The notes under the pieces were generated by a model. It saw nothing but the letters and a program-made list of their open reading frames with translations. It was not told where the DNA came from and searched no databases. Positions 33,852-42,801 of a stretch of DNA of 64,000 nt are shown here, in pieces. Numbering within the stretch: position 1 is the stretch's first letter; each line of letters opens with the position of its first letter. Position numbers and translations under genes: made by a program. The DNA is from an uncultured Polaribacter sp. (lineage in GTDB: Bacteria; Bacteroidota; Bacteroidia; Flavobacteriales; Flavobacteriaceae): contig CANMHT010000002.1 of NCBI GenBank assembly GCA_947497755.1, positions 124,001 to 188,000 on the forward strand, written 5' to 3'.

Positions 33852-33881
33852 TTGGAGGTTTTTTAAAAAGATTTATATTTG
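33852..33881 (+). promoter_or_regulatory. Promoter of tRNA-Asn
   Basis: -33 TTG (33852-33854), 19-bp spacer and -7 TATATTTG (33874-33881): a textbook Bacteroidetes promoter, 28 bp before the tRNA. Confidence 0.85.
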
Positions 33882-33909
33882 CACTCGCAAAACGAATAGT
33901 ATTGCAAAC

Positions 33910-33983
33910 TCCTCCTTAGCTCAGTTGGTTAGAGCATCTGACTGTTAATCAGAGGGTCCTTGGTTCGAGCCCAAGAGGGGGAG
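33910..33983 (+). tRNA. tRNA-Asn(GUU)
   Basis: 74 nt: acceptor TCCTCCT/AGGGGGA, D-arm AGCTCAGTTGGTTAGAGC, anticodon arm CTGACTGTTAATCAG with GTT, T-arm TTGGTTCGAGCCCAA. It stands alone with its own promoter and terminator. Confidence 0.97.
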
Positions 33984-33984
33984 C

Positions 33985-34022
33985 AAAAAAAGCCTTAACA
34001 TTTAATGTTAAGGCTTTTTTTA
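33985..34022 (+). terminator. Terminator of tRNA-Asn
   Basis: GCCTTAACA/TGTTAAGGC stem with T run, the same stem sequence as behind tRNA-Leu. Confidence 0.9.
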
Positions 34023-34057
34023 TTTCTATTAATTATCAGGGTTTTAACCGTGATAAA

Positions 34058-35011
34058 TTATTGTTCTTTTATCCAGTTTATAATGAATTGTAAAGGAGCT
34101 TTTTCCATATTATAAGGATCTTTGTATTCTTTTCCTTTTTTTAAATAATGGTTTAATCCTTTGAATGTTTTTACTGTAAAATTTTGTTTTTGTAAAGAAT
34201 TAAACTTTTTGACAGTGCTTTTGTAATCAATTTTATCGTCTTTCTCTCCAACAACAACTAAACTTGGTTGATTTATTTGATCGTAAACTTCTTCAATGTC
34301 TTGTCGAATTAAATCTTTGTACCAGTCCCAATAATAAGGTGTAAATAGTCTTTTTAATTGATGTTCTTTTAAATAGGCTTTGGCTTTATTATTGGCAATA
34401 CTATCATTTGAGTACTTATAAATGATTTGGTTAATTGCTTTTACATGTTTTGGTCTTGACTTTTTAGTGTCTCCTTTTCCTCCAAATTTGAAAATACTTC
34501 TTAAGTTTTTTCTTGATGCTTGGTAAGCAAATAAATTTGCAATTTGCTCAGGTGGACTAGCTATAAAAACATAAAAATCTGCTGTGGTTCCAAGTTTAAT
34601 ACTATTAAGGATAATAGCACCGCCTAAGCTATGTCCAATAAAACCAAATTTTTTATTTTTTAGTAATGTCGTTTTTTTTAAATGAGAAACAATGCTTTTT
34701 AATTCAATATCTAAGCCAGTTAAACCTTCGTAAAATTTTCCTCCAGATTTTCCAACACCTTTGTCGTCAAATCTAAATACTGCAATATTATTTTTAATAA
34801 GAGTATTTGAAAGTTTGTGGTGACTTAACCGATTATCTTTACCAGAGCCAGGAATAATCACAATAATTTTATTGAAGTTTTTTTTGGGGTAAATTAAGGT
34901 GCCACTTAAGTTTATTGAGTCATTTTCTATAGGAATTGTGTATTCTTTTTCTAATTGTGCTTTGGCGTTAAAAGAAGATAGAATAAGAAGAATTATAAAT
35001 ATGTATTTCAT
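34058..35011 (-). CDS. Secreted alpha/beta hydrolase
   Basis: 317 aa with a signal peptide (YIFIILLILSSFNAKA). The alpha/beta-hydrolase core has IVIIPGSGKDNRLSHHKLS (oxyanion region), GKSGGKFYEGLTG, nucleophile elbow GFIGHSLGGAI (Ser) and VVGEKDDKIDY plus GLNHYLKKG for the acidic residue and His. It resembles periplasmic or lipoprotein acyl hydrolases; the substrate is unknown. The ATG at 35011 (MKYIF) is preferred over 35017 (MFMKYIF). Stand-alone gene. Confidence 0.88.
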   Translation of the reverse strand: MKYIFIILLILSSFNAKAQLEKEYTIPIENDSINLSGTLIYPKKNFNKIIVIIPGSGKDNRLSHHKLSNTLIKNNIAVFRFDDKGVGKSGGKFYEGLTGLDIELKSIVSHLKKTTLLKNKKFGFIGHSLGGAIILNSIKLGTTADFYVFIASPPEQIANLFAYQASRKNLRSIFKFGGKGDTKKSRPKHVKAINQIIYKYSNDSIANNKAKAYLKEHQLKRLFTPYYWDWYKDLIRQDIEEVYDQINQPSLVVVGEKDDKIDYKSTVKKFNSLQKQNFTVKTFKGLNHYLKKGKEYKDPYNMEKAPLQFIINWIKEQ

Positions 35012-35116
35012 AAACATAAAAATAACTCGATATGTAAAATATTACTGCTAAAGCAACGTTAAAATAGTCTCGTTTATTTGAGAACTTGTTAATGCTTAAC
35101 TTTTATAACAAGACCT

Positions 35117-35147
35117 AAAAAAATCCCACAATTTGTGGGATTTTTTG
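35117..35147 (-). terminator. Terminator of the Lrp-type regulator gene
   Basis: ATCCCACAA/TTGTGGGAT hairpin followed by a T run on the minus strand. Confidence 0.85.
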
Positions 35148-35156
35148 TAGATACTA

Positions 35157-35618
35157 TTAAATTTTTATTTGCCTGTCTATTTGTTGATCTAAGGAGATGA
35201 ATGTTTCAGTTCTAGCCACTCCTTTAATTGTTTGAATATCGTGATTTAGAAGGTGCATTAAATCTTCGTTGTTTTTACACATCATTTTAATAAAGATAGC
35301 ATAGTTTCCGGTAGTATAATGACTTTCAACTACTTCAGGGATTTCTTTTAATCTCTTTATTGCCGAATTATACATGCTTGCTGAATCTAAGAAAATACCA
35401 ATAAAAGCAGTAGTTGTATACCCTAAAGCTTTTGGGTTTAATACCATTTTAGAGCCAACAATAAGTTCTGAGTATTCTAATTTTCTTAATCTTTGATGAA
35501 TTGCTGCTCCAGAAATCCCCACTTCTCTTGCGATAGTTAAAATTGGAGTTCTTGCATCTTCAACCAAACGTTTGATAATAATCTTATCAATACCGTCTAT
35601 TTTAATACCTTCTACCAT
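35157..35618 (-). CDS. Lrp/AsnC family transcriptional regulator
   Basis: 154 aa. N-terminal HTH (IDGIDKIIIKRLVEDARTPILTIAREVGISGAAIHQRLRKLE) then a RAM/AsnC ligand-binding domain (GYTTTAFIGIFLD, VVESHYTTGNYAIFIKMMC). Lrp-type proteins form octamers and respond to amino acids. The ATG at 35618 (MVEGIKIDG) gives normal length; an earlier in-frame start at 35690 would begin inside the accC terminator hairpin. It is near the acc genes but in its own transcript; targets unknown. Confidence 0.92.
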   Translation of the reverse strand: MVEGIKIDGIDKIIIKRLVEDARTPILTIAREVGISGAAIHQRLRKLEYSELIVGSKMVLNPKALGYTTTAFIGIFLDSASMYNSAIKRLKEIPEVVESHYTTGNYAIFIKMMCKNNEDLMHLLNHDIQTIKGVARTETFISLDQQIDRQIKI

Positions 35619-35656
35619 TAAGTTTGTTTGTTTAGTTATTTTTGGGGAGTGTAAAT

Positions 35657-35690
35657 ATAAAAAAAATTGAGATATATAACTATATCTCAA
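35657..35690 (-). terminator. Terminator of the fabH-accB-accC transcript
   Basis: TTGAGATATA/TATATCTCAA hairpin followed by a T run on the minus strand, just after accC. Confidence 0.7.
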
Positions 35691-35723
35691 TTTTTTATTT
35701 ATAAAATAAACTAAATTATTTAT

Positions 35724-37064
35724 TTATCCTTTCATTTTGAAGTCTTCCATAAATTTAGTAGTGTAGTTTCCAGAAAGATAATCTGGATGTTCCATTAATT
35801 GTCTATGGAAAGGAATAGTAGTTTTTACTCCTTCAATTACAAACTCATCTAAAGCTCTTTTCATTTTATTAATTGCTTCTTCTCTTGTTTGAGCAGTAAC
35901 AATTAATTTTGCGATCATAGAATCATAGTTAGGCGGAATCATATATCCAGCATAAACATGAGTATCCATTCTTACGCCATGACCTCCAGGTGCATGGAAA
36001 GTTGTGATTTTTCCTGGTGCAGGTCTAAAATCATTAAATGGGTCTTCTGCATTAATTCTACATTCTATAGAGTGCATTTGTGGGTAGTAGTTTTTGCCAG
36101 AAATTGGTACTCCAGCAGCCACTAAAATTTGCTCTCTAATTAAGTCGTAGTCTACAACTTCTTCTGTAATTGGGTGTTCTACCTGAATTCTTGTATTCAT
36201 TTCCATAAAGTAGAAATTACGGTGTTTGTCTACTAAGAATTCTACGGTTCCTGCACCTTCATATTTGATAAACTCAGCCGCTTTTACTGCAGCTTCTCCC
36301 ATAGCATCACGTAATTCATCTGTCATGAACGGAGAAGGAGTTTCTTCTGTTAATTTTTGATGACGACGTTGAACAGAACAGTCTCTTTCTGATAAGTGAC
36401 ATGCTTTACCAAAAGAATCTCCTACAACTTGAATCTCAATATGTCTAGGTTCTTCAATTAGTTTTTCTAAGTACATTCCGTCATTTCCAAAAGCAGCTTT
36501 GGCTTCTTGTCTAGCAGAGTCCCAAGCATCTTTTAGGTCTTCTTTTTTCCAAACAGCACGCATTCCTTTACCACCACCACCGGCAGTAGCTTTTAACATT
36601 ACTGGGAAACCAGCTTCATCAGCTAATTTTTCACATTCTTTATAGTCAGGGATAATTCCTTCAGAACCAGGAATACATGGTACACCAGCGGCAATCATTG
36701 TTGCTTTTGCAGAAGCTTTGTCTCCCATTTGGTCGATCATAGCTCCAGTTGCTCCAATGAATTTTATTCCATGTTCTGCACATAAATTAGAAAACTTAGC
36801 ATTTTCAGCTAAAAATCCATAACCTGGGTGAATGGCATCTGCATTAGTAATTTCTGCAGCTGCTATAATGTTAGACATTTTTAAGTAAGATTCGCTACTT
36901 GGGGCAGGTCCAATACAAACAGCTTCATCAGCAAACTTTACATGTAAGCTTTCTGCATCAGCAGTAGAATATACTGCAACTGTTTTAATTCCCATCTCTT
37001 TACAGGTTCTAATTACACGTAGTGCAATTTCACCTCTATTGGCGATTAATATTTTTTTAAACAT
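35724..37064 (-). CDS. accC: Acetyl-CoA carboxylase biotin carboxylase subunit
   Basis: 446 aa. ATP-grasp enzyme starting [33 protein letters not shown]. The glycine-rich loop [14 protein letters not shown], the catalytic region [18 protein letters not shown] and a C-terminal domain ending FMEDFKMKG are complete. It carboxylates biotin on AccB with ATP and bicarbonate, the first step of fatty-acid synthesis. It lies 66 bp after accB in the order fabH-accB-accC. Confidence 0.97.
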   Translation of the reverse strand: MFKKILIANRGEIALRVIRTCKEMGIKTVAVYSTADAESLHVKFADEAVCIGPAPSSESYLKMSNIIAAAEITNADAIHPGYGFLAENAKFSNLCAEHGIKFIGATGAMIDQMGDKASAKATMIAAGVPCIPGSEGIIPDYKECEKLADEAGFPVMLKATAGGGGKGMRAVWKKEDLKDAWDSARQEAKAAFGNDGMYLEKLIEEPRHIEIQVVGDSFGKACHLSERDCSVQRRHQKLTEETPSPFMTDELRDAMGEAAVKAAEFIKYEGAGTVEFLVDKHRNFYFMEMNTRIQVEHPITEEVVDYDLIREQILVAAGVPISGKNYYPQMHSIECRINAEDPFNDFRPAPGKITTFHAPGGHGVRMDTHVYAGYMIPPNYDSMIAKLIVTAQTREEAINKMKRALDEFVIEGVKTTIPFHRQLMEHPDYLSGNYTTKFMEDFKMKG

Positions 37065-37130
37065 ACCTTGTGTTTTGAGTTATGCTCAATTACTAAACAG
37101 AGAATATTTAGTGTAGTAATTGATGAAAAA

Positions 37131-37619
37131 TTATGATGGATCTACTAAGAATAGTGGTTGATCAAACTCTACTGGAGAAGCATCATCTACTAAAACTTTA
37201 ACGATTTTACCTGAAACTTCAGATTCAATTTCGTTAAATAATTTCATAGCTTCAATAACACATACAGTATCTCCAGCGCTAATTGTGCTACCTACTTCTA
37301 CAAAAACAGGTTTGTCTGGAGAAGGTTTTCTGTAAAATGTTCCAATAATCGGAGATTTTACAGTGATATAGTTAGAATTGTCTTCTTCGTTGCTTGTTGG
37401 TGCGGCAGCAGCTGGAGCGTCATTAGTTGCAGCAGGTGCAGCAGCTGGTACAGGCATTTGTGGCATTGCTGCCATAGGGTTTGCTTGTACAATAGTTGTT
37501 TCGGTTTTAGAAGCACCGGTTTTTATGGTAATTTTTACATCTTCCATTTCTAGTTTTACTTCATTTGCACCAGATTTTGCTACAAATTTGATAAGACTTT
37601 GAATCTCTTTAATATCCAT
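37131..37619 (-). CDS. accB: Biotin carboxyl carrier protein of acetyl-CoA carboxylase
   Basis: 162 aa. An N-terminal dimerisation segment (MDIKEIQSLIKFVAKSGANEV), an Ala/Pro-rich linker and a biotinyl domain with CVIEAMKLFNEIE, where the Lys is biotinylated, ending VEFDQPLFLVDPS. It shuttles carboxybiotin between AccC and the carboxyltransferase. It lies 12 bp downstream of fabH. Confidence 0.97.
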   Translation of the reverse strand: MDIKEIQSLIKFVAKSGANEVKLEMEDVKITIKTGASKTETTIVQANPMAAMPQMPVPAAAPAATNDAPAAAAPTSNEEDNSNYITVKSPIIGTFYRKPSPDKPVFVEVGSTISAGDTVCVIEAMKLFNEIESEVSGKIVKVLVDDASPVEFDQPLFLVDPS

Positions 37620-37631
37620 AATACTTAAATT

Positions 37632-38639
37632 TTAGTTGTTAGTTTGTGAGTTATATGCCCATTTTAGATAAATAGCTCCCCATGTGAAGCCTCCTCCAAA
37701 AGCGGCAAAAATTAAATTATCTCCTTTTTTTAATTGATTTTCATAATCGGCTAGTAATAGTGGTAGTGTTCCAGATGTGGTATTTCCATATTTGTGAATA
37801 TTTACCATTACTTTATCGCTTTCTAAGCCTACTCTATTAGCTGTAGCTTCGATTATTCTTTTATTTGCTTGGTGTGGTGCTAACCATTGAATATCTTCTT
37901 TTGTAAGATTGTTTCTAGTTAACATCTTTTCGGCTACATCTGCCATATTAGAAACAGCAAATTTAAAAACTGTTCTTCCTTCTTGGTGTACAGAGTGTAA
38001 TCCTTGTTTTATAGTTTCTTCAGAAGTAGGTAAAATAGAACCTCCAGCATCGATCTTTAAAAATTCTCTTCCTTGACCATCACTTCTTAAGTACTCATCT
38101 TGTAAGCCTAACCCTTCTGTATTTGGTTCAAATAATGCAGCACCAGCACCATCACCAAAAATAATACAAGTTGCTCTGTCTGTATAATCAATAATTGAAG
38201 ACATTTTATCTGCTCCAATTAGTAATACGCTTTTATACCTTCCAGATTCTATGTAACTAGATGCTGTAGACATACCATATAAAAAACTAGAACACGCAGC
38301 TTGCAAATCGTAAGAAAAAGCATTCGTAGCTCCAATTTGAGTAGCTACATAAGCTGCTGTTGAGGCAACTGGTAAATCTGGAGTTGCTGTTGCAACTAAT
38401 ACCAAATCTATATCTAAGGGGTTTTTGTTTGATTTTTGAAGAAGATCTTCTGCAGCTTTGATTGCCATAAAAGAAGTTCCTTTGCCTTCTTCTTTTAAGA
38501 TTCTTCTCTCTTTAATTCCTGTTCTGGTAGTAATCCATTCATCGTTGGTGTCTACCATTGTTTCTAACTCTTTATTAGTTAGAACATACTCGGGAACATA
38601 TTTACCTACTGCGGTAATAGCGGCAGTTGTTTTTGTCAT
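37632..38639 (-). CDS. fabH: Beta-ketoacyl-ACP synthase III
   Basis: 335 aa thiolase-fold enzyme. Catalytic triad: Cys in LQAACSSFLYGM, His in WLAPHQANKRI and Asn in HKYGNTTSGTLPLL. It condenses acyl-CoA with malonyl-ACP to start fatty-acid chains. Its start region MTKTTAAITAVGKYVPEYVLTN is standard. First gene of fabH-accB-accC; 166 bp and a terminator separate it from rpmF. Confidence 0.96.
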   Translation of the reverse strand: MTKTTAAITAVGKYVPEYVLTNKELETMVDTNDEWITTRTGIKERRILKEEGKGTSFMAIKAAEDLLQKSNKNPLDIDLVLVATATPDLPVASTAAYVATQIGATNAFSYDLQAACSSFLYGMSTASSYIESGRYKSVLLIGADKMSSIIDYTDRATCIIFGDGAGAALFEPNTEGLGLQDEYLRSDGQGREFLKIDAGGSILPTSEETIKQGLHSVHQEGRTVFKFAVSNMADVAEKMLTRNNLTKEDIQWLAPHQANKRIIEATANRVGLESDKVMVNIHKYGNTTSGTLPLLLADYENQLKKGDNLIFAAFGGGFTWGAIYLKWAYNSQTNN

Positions 38640-38752
38640 GATAATACCTTAATTATTTAAAGTATGCTTATTAAAAGCAATGTTCAAAGAAATGAAATTT
38701 TTTTAAATTTTTGACTAAAAAACATCAAAAACGATTCATTTTAATAAAAAAA

Positions 38753-38783
38753 CAAAAAAAAACTCTCAAAATAGAGAGTTTTG
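38753..38783 (-). terminator. Terminator after rpmF
   Basis: AACTCTC/GAGAGTT hairpin (38761-38780) with a long T run on the minus strand. Confidence 0.8.
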
Positions 38784-38805
38784 TGATATTTATAATCGAT
38801 AGTTC

Positions 38806-39000
38806 TTAAGCTTCTGCTGATGCAGATTCTAAAACAACTTGACCTCTGTAATATAATTTACCTTCATGCCAGTGAGCTCTGTGGTATAAATGAGCTTCTC
38901 CTGTTGTTGGGTCTACGGCAATTTGAGGAACACTCGCTTTGTAGTGAGTTCTTCTCTTATCTCTTCTAGTTTTAGAAATTTTTCTTTTTGGATGCGCCAT
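38806..39000 (-). CDS. rpmF: 50S ribosomal protein L32
   Basis: 64 aa, start [22 protein letters not shown], the bacterial L32 N-terminus. The family's Cys4 zinc knuckle is absent ([23 protein letters not shown] has no Cys), the zinc-free form. It lies 1 bp after the DUF177 gene, the conserved yceD-rpmF pairing. Confidence 0.97.
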   Translation of the reverse strand: MAHPKRKISKTRRDKRRTHYKASVPQIAVDPTTGEAHLYHRAHWHEGKLYYRGQVVLESASAEA

Positions 39001-39001
39001 T

Positions 39002-39538
39002 TTATGTCTTTTTTTCTGTTATTAAACTTTTTAATTTATCCCATCTTGGGTCTACATCATCTGTAGCTTTATCTTCATCTACTCTTAACGTATCTAATTT
39101 TTTTACTGCTTCTGATTCCATGGTTCCATCCAATACTTTTGGATGTACTCTTTTTAATGGTACGTTTAATACAATCATTTCATAAATGTATTGAGCTACA
39201 TTTAATTGAAATTCTGAATGAGGAAGAATTAATATTTCTTCGTTATCATCATTGTATTCATCTCCAAATTTTACAATAAGAGATAATGTAGCGTTGATTT
39301 CTTGATCAAAAGGTTCACCACTCACATCGCAAGTAACATTTACAGTACCTTTGGCAGTAAAAGTTAATTGTAGCATGGTGCTTTTTTTGTCAAATGCTAA
39401 CTGTACATTAATATCGGTATCAAAATACTCGTCAAAATTAAAAGCGTCAAAGAACGTTTTGTCAATCTGATACTCAAATAAATGACTTTTTTCTTTTAAT
39501 CCTACGAAAGGGATATTGAATTGTTTCAAGTCTTTCAT
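39002..39538 (-). CDS. YceD family protein (DUF177)
   Basis: 178 aa. [30 protein letters not shown] and [22 protein letters not shown] are the DUF177 signature, and the C-terminus WDKLKSLI is typical. YceD affects 23S rRNA/ribosome assembly in some bacteria. It is always linked to rpmF, as here (1-bp gap). pdxA lies 82 bp upstream on the same strand. Confidence 0.93.
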   Translation of the reverse strand: MKDLKQFNIPFVGLKEKSHLFEYQIDKTFFDAFNFDEYFDTDINVQLAFDKKSTMLQLTFTAKGTVNVTCDVSGEPFDQEINATLSLIVKFGDEYNDDNEEILILPHSEFQLNVAQYIYEMIVLNVPLKRVHPKVLDGTMESEAVKKLDTLRVDEDKATDDVDPRWDKLKSLITEKKT

Positions 39539-39620
39539 TTAAAAAATCAATTTGAGCGTGCAAAGATATAAAAAAATGTTTTATTTTATAATGTTTCTTT
39601 AAAAAAGAAATTTAATCTAT

Positions 39621-40655
39621 TTATTTAGTCTCAAGCACGTTATGGGTTAACATTGTATGCTCTTTTCTTTTTCTAAAAATATCTAAAGCTGTAAAAAGTG
39701 CTTCTTTAAATGATGTTGGGTTTGCTTCGTTTTTTCCTGCGATTTCATAAGCAGTTCCGTGATCTGGTGAGGTTCTAATTTTAGATAGTCCAGCAGTGAA
39801 ATTAACTCCGTTTCCAAAAGATAATGCTTTGAATGGCGCTAAACCTTGGTCATGATACATGGCTAAGATACCGTCAAATTGTTGGTAAGTGTTAGATCCG
39901 AAGAAACCATCTGCAGCATAAGGACCAAAAACTAATTTTCCTGATTGGTTAATTTTTTTGATTGTTGGTCTAATTATTTCATCATCTTCTTTGCCAATTA
40001 CACCTTTATCGCCACAATGAGGATTTAATCCTAATACAGCAATTTTTGGTTTATTTATACCAAAATCTTCTTTTAGAGATTTGTGTAAAATATCAACCTT
40101 CTTTTTAATTAATGAAGGTTTAATTTTTTTAGATACTTGAGAAATTGGTATGTGTCCAGTGATTAAACCTACTCTTAAGTTTTCAGAAATTAAAATCATA
40201 AGACTTTCCCCTTCCAATTCGTTTTCTAAATATTCTGTATGGCCAGGGAATTTAAAATCTTCAGATTGTATATTATCTTTATTTATTGGTGCGGTTAGTA
40301 ATAAATCAACATCATTATTGTTAAGATGCTTTACGGCAGTTTCTAGTGATTTATAAGCATATTTTCCTGAGTCTTCACTAGCGTTTCCAATGCTTAAAGA
40401 AACTTCTTCTTTCCAAACATTAAATACATTTACTTTATTGTGGTTAATTTGACCAATGTTATTTATGCTGTGTAAATGAATGTCGTTTTTAAGTAGTTTC
40501 TTATGAAAAGAAATGGTTTTTGTTGAACCAAAAAGAACTGGTGTACAAAAATCTAACATCCTTTTATCTTGAAATGTTTTAAGGATTACTTCTATTCCTA
40601 TTCCGTTCAAATCACCAATAGAAATTCCGACAACTATTTTTTCTGATTTATCCAT
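39621..40655 (-). CDS. pdxA: 4-hydroxythreonine-4-phosphate dehydrogenase
   Basis: 344 aa. VVGISIGDLNGIGIEVILKTF at the N-terminus, DLLLTAPINKDNI, FPGHTEYLE and HDQGLAPFKAL with SPDHGTAYEIAGK carry the metal-binding His residues and substrate site of PdxA, which acts in DXP-dependent vitamin B6 synthesis. Full length. It diverges from ribE with 64 bp between start codons. Confidence 0.95.
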   Translation of the reverse strand: MDKSEKIVVGISIGDLNGIGIEVILKTFQDKRMLDFCTPVLFGSTKTISFHKKLLKNDIHLHSINNIGQINHNKVNVFNVWKEEVSLSIGNASEDSGKYAYKSLETAVKHLNNNDVDLLLTAPINKDNIQSEDFKFPGHTEYLENELEGESLMILISENLRVGLITGHIPISQVSKKIKPSLIKKKVDILHKSLKEDFGINKPKIAVLGLNPHCGDKGVIGKEDDEIIRPTIKKINQSGKLVFGPYAADGFFGSNTYQQFDGILAMYHDQGLAPFKALSFGNGVNFTAGLSKIRTSPDHGTAYEIAGKNEANPTSFKEALFTALDIFRKRKEHTMLTHNVLETK

Positions 40656-40719
40656 AATTTATGGTACAATATTATTAGTTTTGATTCATGCAAAAATAAC
40701 TAAATAAAATTTAGAATTC

Positions 40720-41310
40720 ATGTTTACAGGTATTATTGAGACTTTAGGAAAAATAGAGAATGTTGTTAGAGAAAAAGAGAATTTACACTTAACGGTATCT
40801 TCTGTTTTTACCAATGAATTAAAAATAGATCAAAGTGTTGCGCATAATGGAGTTTGTTTAACGGTGGTTTCTATTGATGAAGAAAAATATACTGTTACTG
40901 CTATAAAGGAAACTTTAGAAAAAACAACCATTGGTTCTTTAGTGCAAGGAGAGTTGGTTAACTTGGAACGAGGTATGAAATTGGGAGATCGATTGGATGG
41001 ACATATTGTTCAAGGACATGTTGATGAAACAGGCGAATGTGTTGCCATTGTGGAAGATGGAGGAAGTACCATTTTTACATTCGAATATCATTCTGAGAAA
41101 AATAATATTACCATTGAGAAAGGTTCGATAACCATAAACGGTGTTAGTTTAACAGTTGTTAATTCTCAAAAAAATAGATTTAGTGTTGCAATTATTCCGT
41201 TTACATTAGAGCATACTACTTTCTCGCATTTAAAAAAGGGAGATAAGGTAAACTTAGAATTTGATGTAATCGGTAAATATGTATGTAGATTACAAGCCTT
41301 AAGAGATTAA
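40720..41310 (+). CDS. ribE: Riboflavin synthase, alpha subunit
   Basis: 196 aa built of two similar barrels: MFTGIIETLGKIENV with GVCLTVVSI, and DGHIVQGHVDETGECVAI with ITINGVSLTVVNS. It dismutates two 6,7-dimethyl-8-ribityllumazine molecules to riboflavin. No FMN riboswitch is seen in the 64-bp upstream region. It converges with a tiny PID-CTERM-like gene, the stop codons one base apart. Confidence 0.96.
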   Translation: MFTGIIETLGKIENVVREKENLHLTVSSVFTNELKIDQSVAHNGVCLTVVSIDEEKYTVTAIKETLEKTTIGSLVQGELVNLERGMKLGDRLDGHIVQGHVDETGECVAIVEDGGSTIFTFEYHSEKNNITIEKGSITINGVSLTVVNSQKNRFSVAIIPFTLEHTTFSHLKKGDKVNLEFDVIGKYVCRLQALRD

Positions 41311-41311
41311 C

Positions 41312-41494
41312 TTAGTTTCTCTTAATTTTTTTTACTGCTAAAAAGATACCTGCTATAAATAGCCAAAAAACACCTCCATCAATTGGAAGTCCTGGCGGTG
41401 GTGGTGGCGGTATTGGAGGAGGGACGGCCTGACCAAAAGTAATAGTTGTGAATAAAACAACCATTAAAGATGTAAGTTTTATTTTTCTTTCCAT
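41312..41494 (-). CDS. Small PID-CTERM-type sorted protein
   Basis: 60 aa. The signal peptide (LTSLMVVLFTTITFGQA) is followed by a poly-proline stretch (VPPPIPPPPPPG), then LPIDGG, a TM helix (VFWLFIAGIFLAVKK) and a basic end IKRN. The PIDGG-TM-basic tail matches the PID-CTERM pattern of flavobacterial sorting signals, a tripartite tail analogous to PEP-CTERM. Almost no mature domain lies between signal and tail, so it could be a minimal substrate or structural peptide. Function unknown. Confidence 0.72.
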   Translation of the reverse strand: MERKIKLTSLMVVLFTTITFGQAVPPPIPPPPPPGLPIDGGVFWLFIAGIFLAVKKIKRN

Positions 41495-41568
41495 TTTTTT
41501 ATAATCCCCCGTATTAAACCTTACTAAAATAGGTAAAATTCTGTGAATATTAACAAAACTTAAAAAAG

Positions 41569-41642
41569 TGGACCCAGAAGGGCTCGAACCTTCGACCCCC
41601 TGATTATGAGTCAGGTGCTCTAACCAACTGAGCTATGGGTCC
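41569..41642 (-). tRNA. tRNA with CAU anticodon (Met elongator or Ile2)
   Basis: 74 nt: acceptor GGACCCA/TGGGTCC, D-arm AGCTCAGTTGGTTAGAGC, anticodon arm CTGACTCATAATCAG, T-arm AAGGTTCGAGCCCTT. It is not an initiator, because the first acceptor pair is formed. Elongator Met and lysidine-modified Ile2 cannot be separated by eye. Confidence 0.95.
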
Positions 41643-41704
41643 TCTCTAAAGTTTGGCAAAACTACTATCTTTTTTGTATTACACCAAACTAAAATGTTGT
41701 TTTC

Positions 41705-42676
41705 TTATACCTTTCTTGTTATTAAAGACTTTCCAAATAGATATAAACCTTCTTTAGAGTCTTTGCTAATATCCATGGTTTCTAACAGGCTAAAAGCTTT
41801 TTCGCTATAGGTATTTATTTGATTTTTAATGTGTTTAGGGATTTCTAATTTATTAAAAATACTTTTTGTTTGCTCAATTTTAGAAAAATTATCCTCTAGT
41901 TTTCTTTCAAATAGATTCTCTAAAATATTTTTATCTGTAGCATCTGCTAATTCTAAGGCCTTTAGATATAGGTATGTTTTTTTGTTTTCGATGATGTCTC
42001 CTCCTACTTGTTTTCCAAAGGTTTCTGGGTTTCCGTAAGTATCTAGATAATCGTCTTGTAATTGAAAGGCAATTCCAAGATTTAATCCGAAGTCGTATAA
42101 TTTTTGAGCTTCTTCTTCTTTAGCTTCGCTAACAATCGCTCCCATTTTTAGTGCCGCACCAATTAGTACAGATGTTTTTAAAGAAATCATTTTAATGTAT
42201 TCTTCAATGGTAACATCATTTCTAGTTTCAAAATCAACATCTAATTGTTGCCCATCACAAACTTCAATAGCTGTTTTGCTAAATAATTTGGCTAGCTTTT
42301 GAAAAATGATTGGAGGGTAGTTTTCAAAATATTGATAGGCTAAAATTAACATAGCGTCTCCAGAGAGTATACCTGCATTGATATTCCATTTTTCATGTAC
42401 TGTTTGATTTCCTCTTCTTAAAGGGGCATCGTCCATAATATCATCATGAACTAAAGTGAAATTGTGAAACATTTCAATGGCATAAGCTGCCGGAAGAGCT
42501 ATTTTAAAATCTTTAGCAAAAACATGAGCCGCCATTAAAGTTAAGATGGGTCTAATTTTTTTACTACTTAAACCAAGAATGTACTCGATAGGTAAGTACA
42601 GGTTTTTAGGTTCTTTGTTGAAATCTTGCTTTTTTTTGTACAAGTTAAACTCTTCTCGAAATATACTTAAGTCCAA
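41705..42676 (-). CDS. Polyprenyl synthetase family protein (isoprenyl diphosphate synthase)
   Basis: 323 aa. First Asp-rich motif LVHDDIMDDAPLRRG, second LQDDYLDTYG, plus GKQVGGDIIENKKTYL: a trans-isoprenyl diphosphate synthase making C15-C20 or longer chains; chain length cannot be assigned surely. I place the start at the TTG at 42676 (MDLSIFREEF), because the upstream in-frame TTG at 42697 is part of the -7 box TACATTTG. It diverges from the TetR gene across a palindrome. Confidence 0.9.
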   Translation of the reverse strand: MDLSIFREEFNLYKKKQDFNKEPKNLYLPIEYILGLSSKKIRPILTLMAAHVFAKDFKIALPAAYAIEMFHNFTLVHDDIMDDAPLRRGNQTVHEKWNINAGILSGDAMLILAYQYFENYPPIIFQKLAKLFSKTAIEVCDGQQLDVDFETRNDVTIEEYIKMISLKTSVLIGAALKMGAIVSEAKEEEAQKLYDFGLNLGIAFQLQDDYLDTYGNPETFGKQVGGDIIENKKTYLYLKALELADATDKNILENLFERKLEDNFSKIEQTKSIFNKLEIPKHIKNQINTYSEKAFSLLETMDISKDSKEGLYLFGKSLITRKV

Positions 42677-42694
42677 TGTAAAATATTTTATGGG

Positions 42695-42702
42695 CAAATG
42701 TA
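42695..42702 (-). promoter_or_regulatory. -7 box of the polyprenyl synthase gene
   Basis: TACATTTG followed by C on the minus strand, 19 bp before the chosen TTG start. No good -33 TTG is seen. Confidence 0.5.
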
Positions 42703-42749
42703 GTACATTTTACTTAGTTTATTCTAATGTTAAATTATTATTAATACTT

Positions 42750-42779
42750 TGGAAACTTTTTTTGTTTCTAAAGTTTCCA
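42750..42779. promoter_or_regulatory. Perfect inverted repeat, probable TetR-type operator
   Basis: TGGAAACTTT, a 10-nt spacer, then AAAGTTTCCA. The spacer includes the -33 TTG (42762-42764) of the TetR gene, so a bound regulator would block its promoter. The repeat lies between two divergent genes and could also affect the polyprenyl synthase gene. Confidence 0.65.
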
Positions 42780-42791
42780 TTCGTATATTTG
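42762..42791 (+). promoter_or_regulatory. Promoter of the TetR-efflux genes
   Basis: -33 TTG (42762-42764), 19-bp spacer, -7 TATATTTG (42784-42791) followed by C, 10 bp before the ATG. The leader would be only a few bases. Confidence 0.8.
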
Positions 42792-42801
42792 CACCCGATT
42801 T

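Noticed and set aside
37378..37602. Ala-rich plus-strand open frame opposite accB
   Set aside because: It is the antisense of the Ala/Pro linker of BCCP; low-complexity shadow, not a gene.
40656..40719. FMN riboswitch before ribE
   Set aside because: Only 64 bp separate the divergent start codons and no RFN-element sequence is seen.
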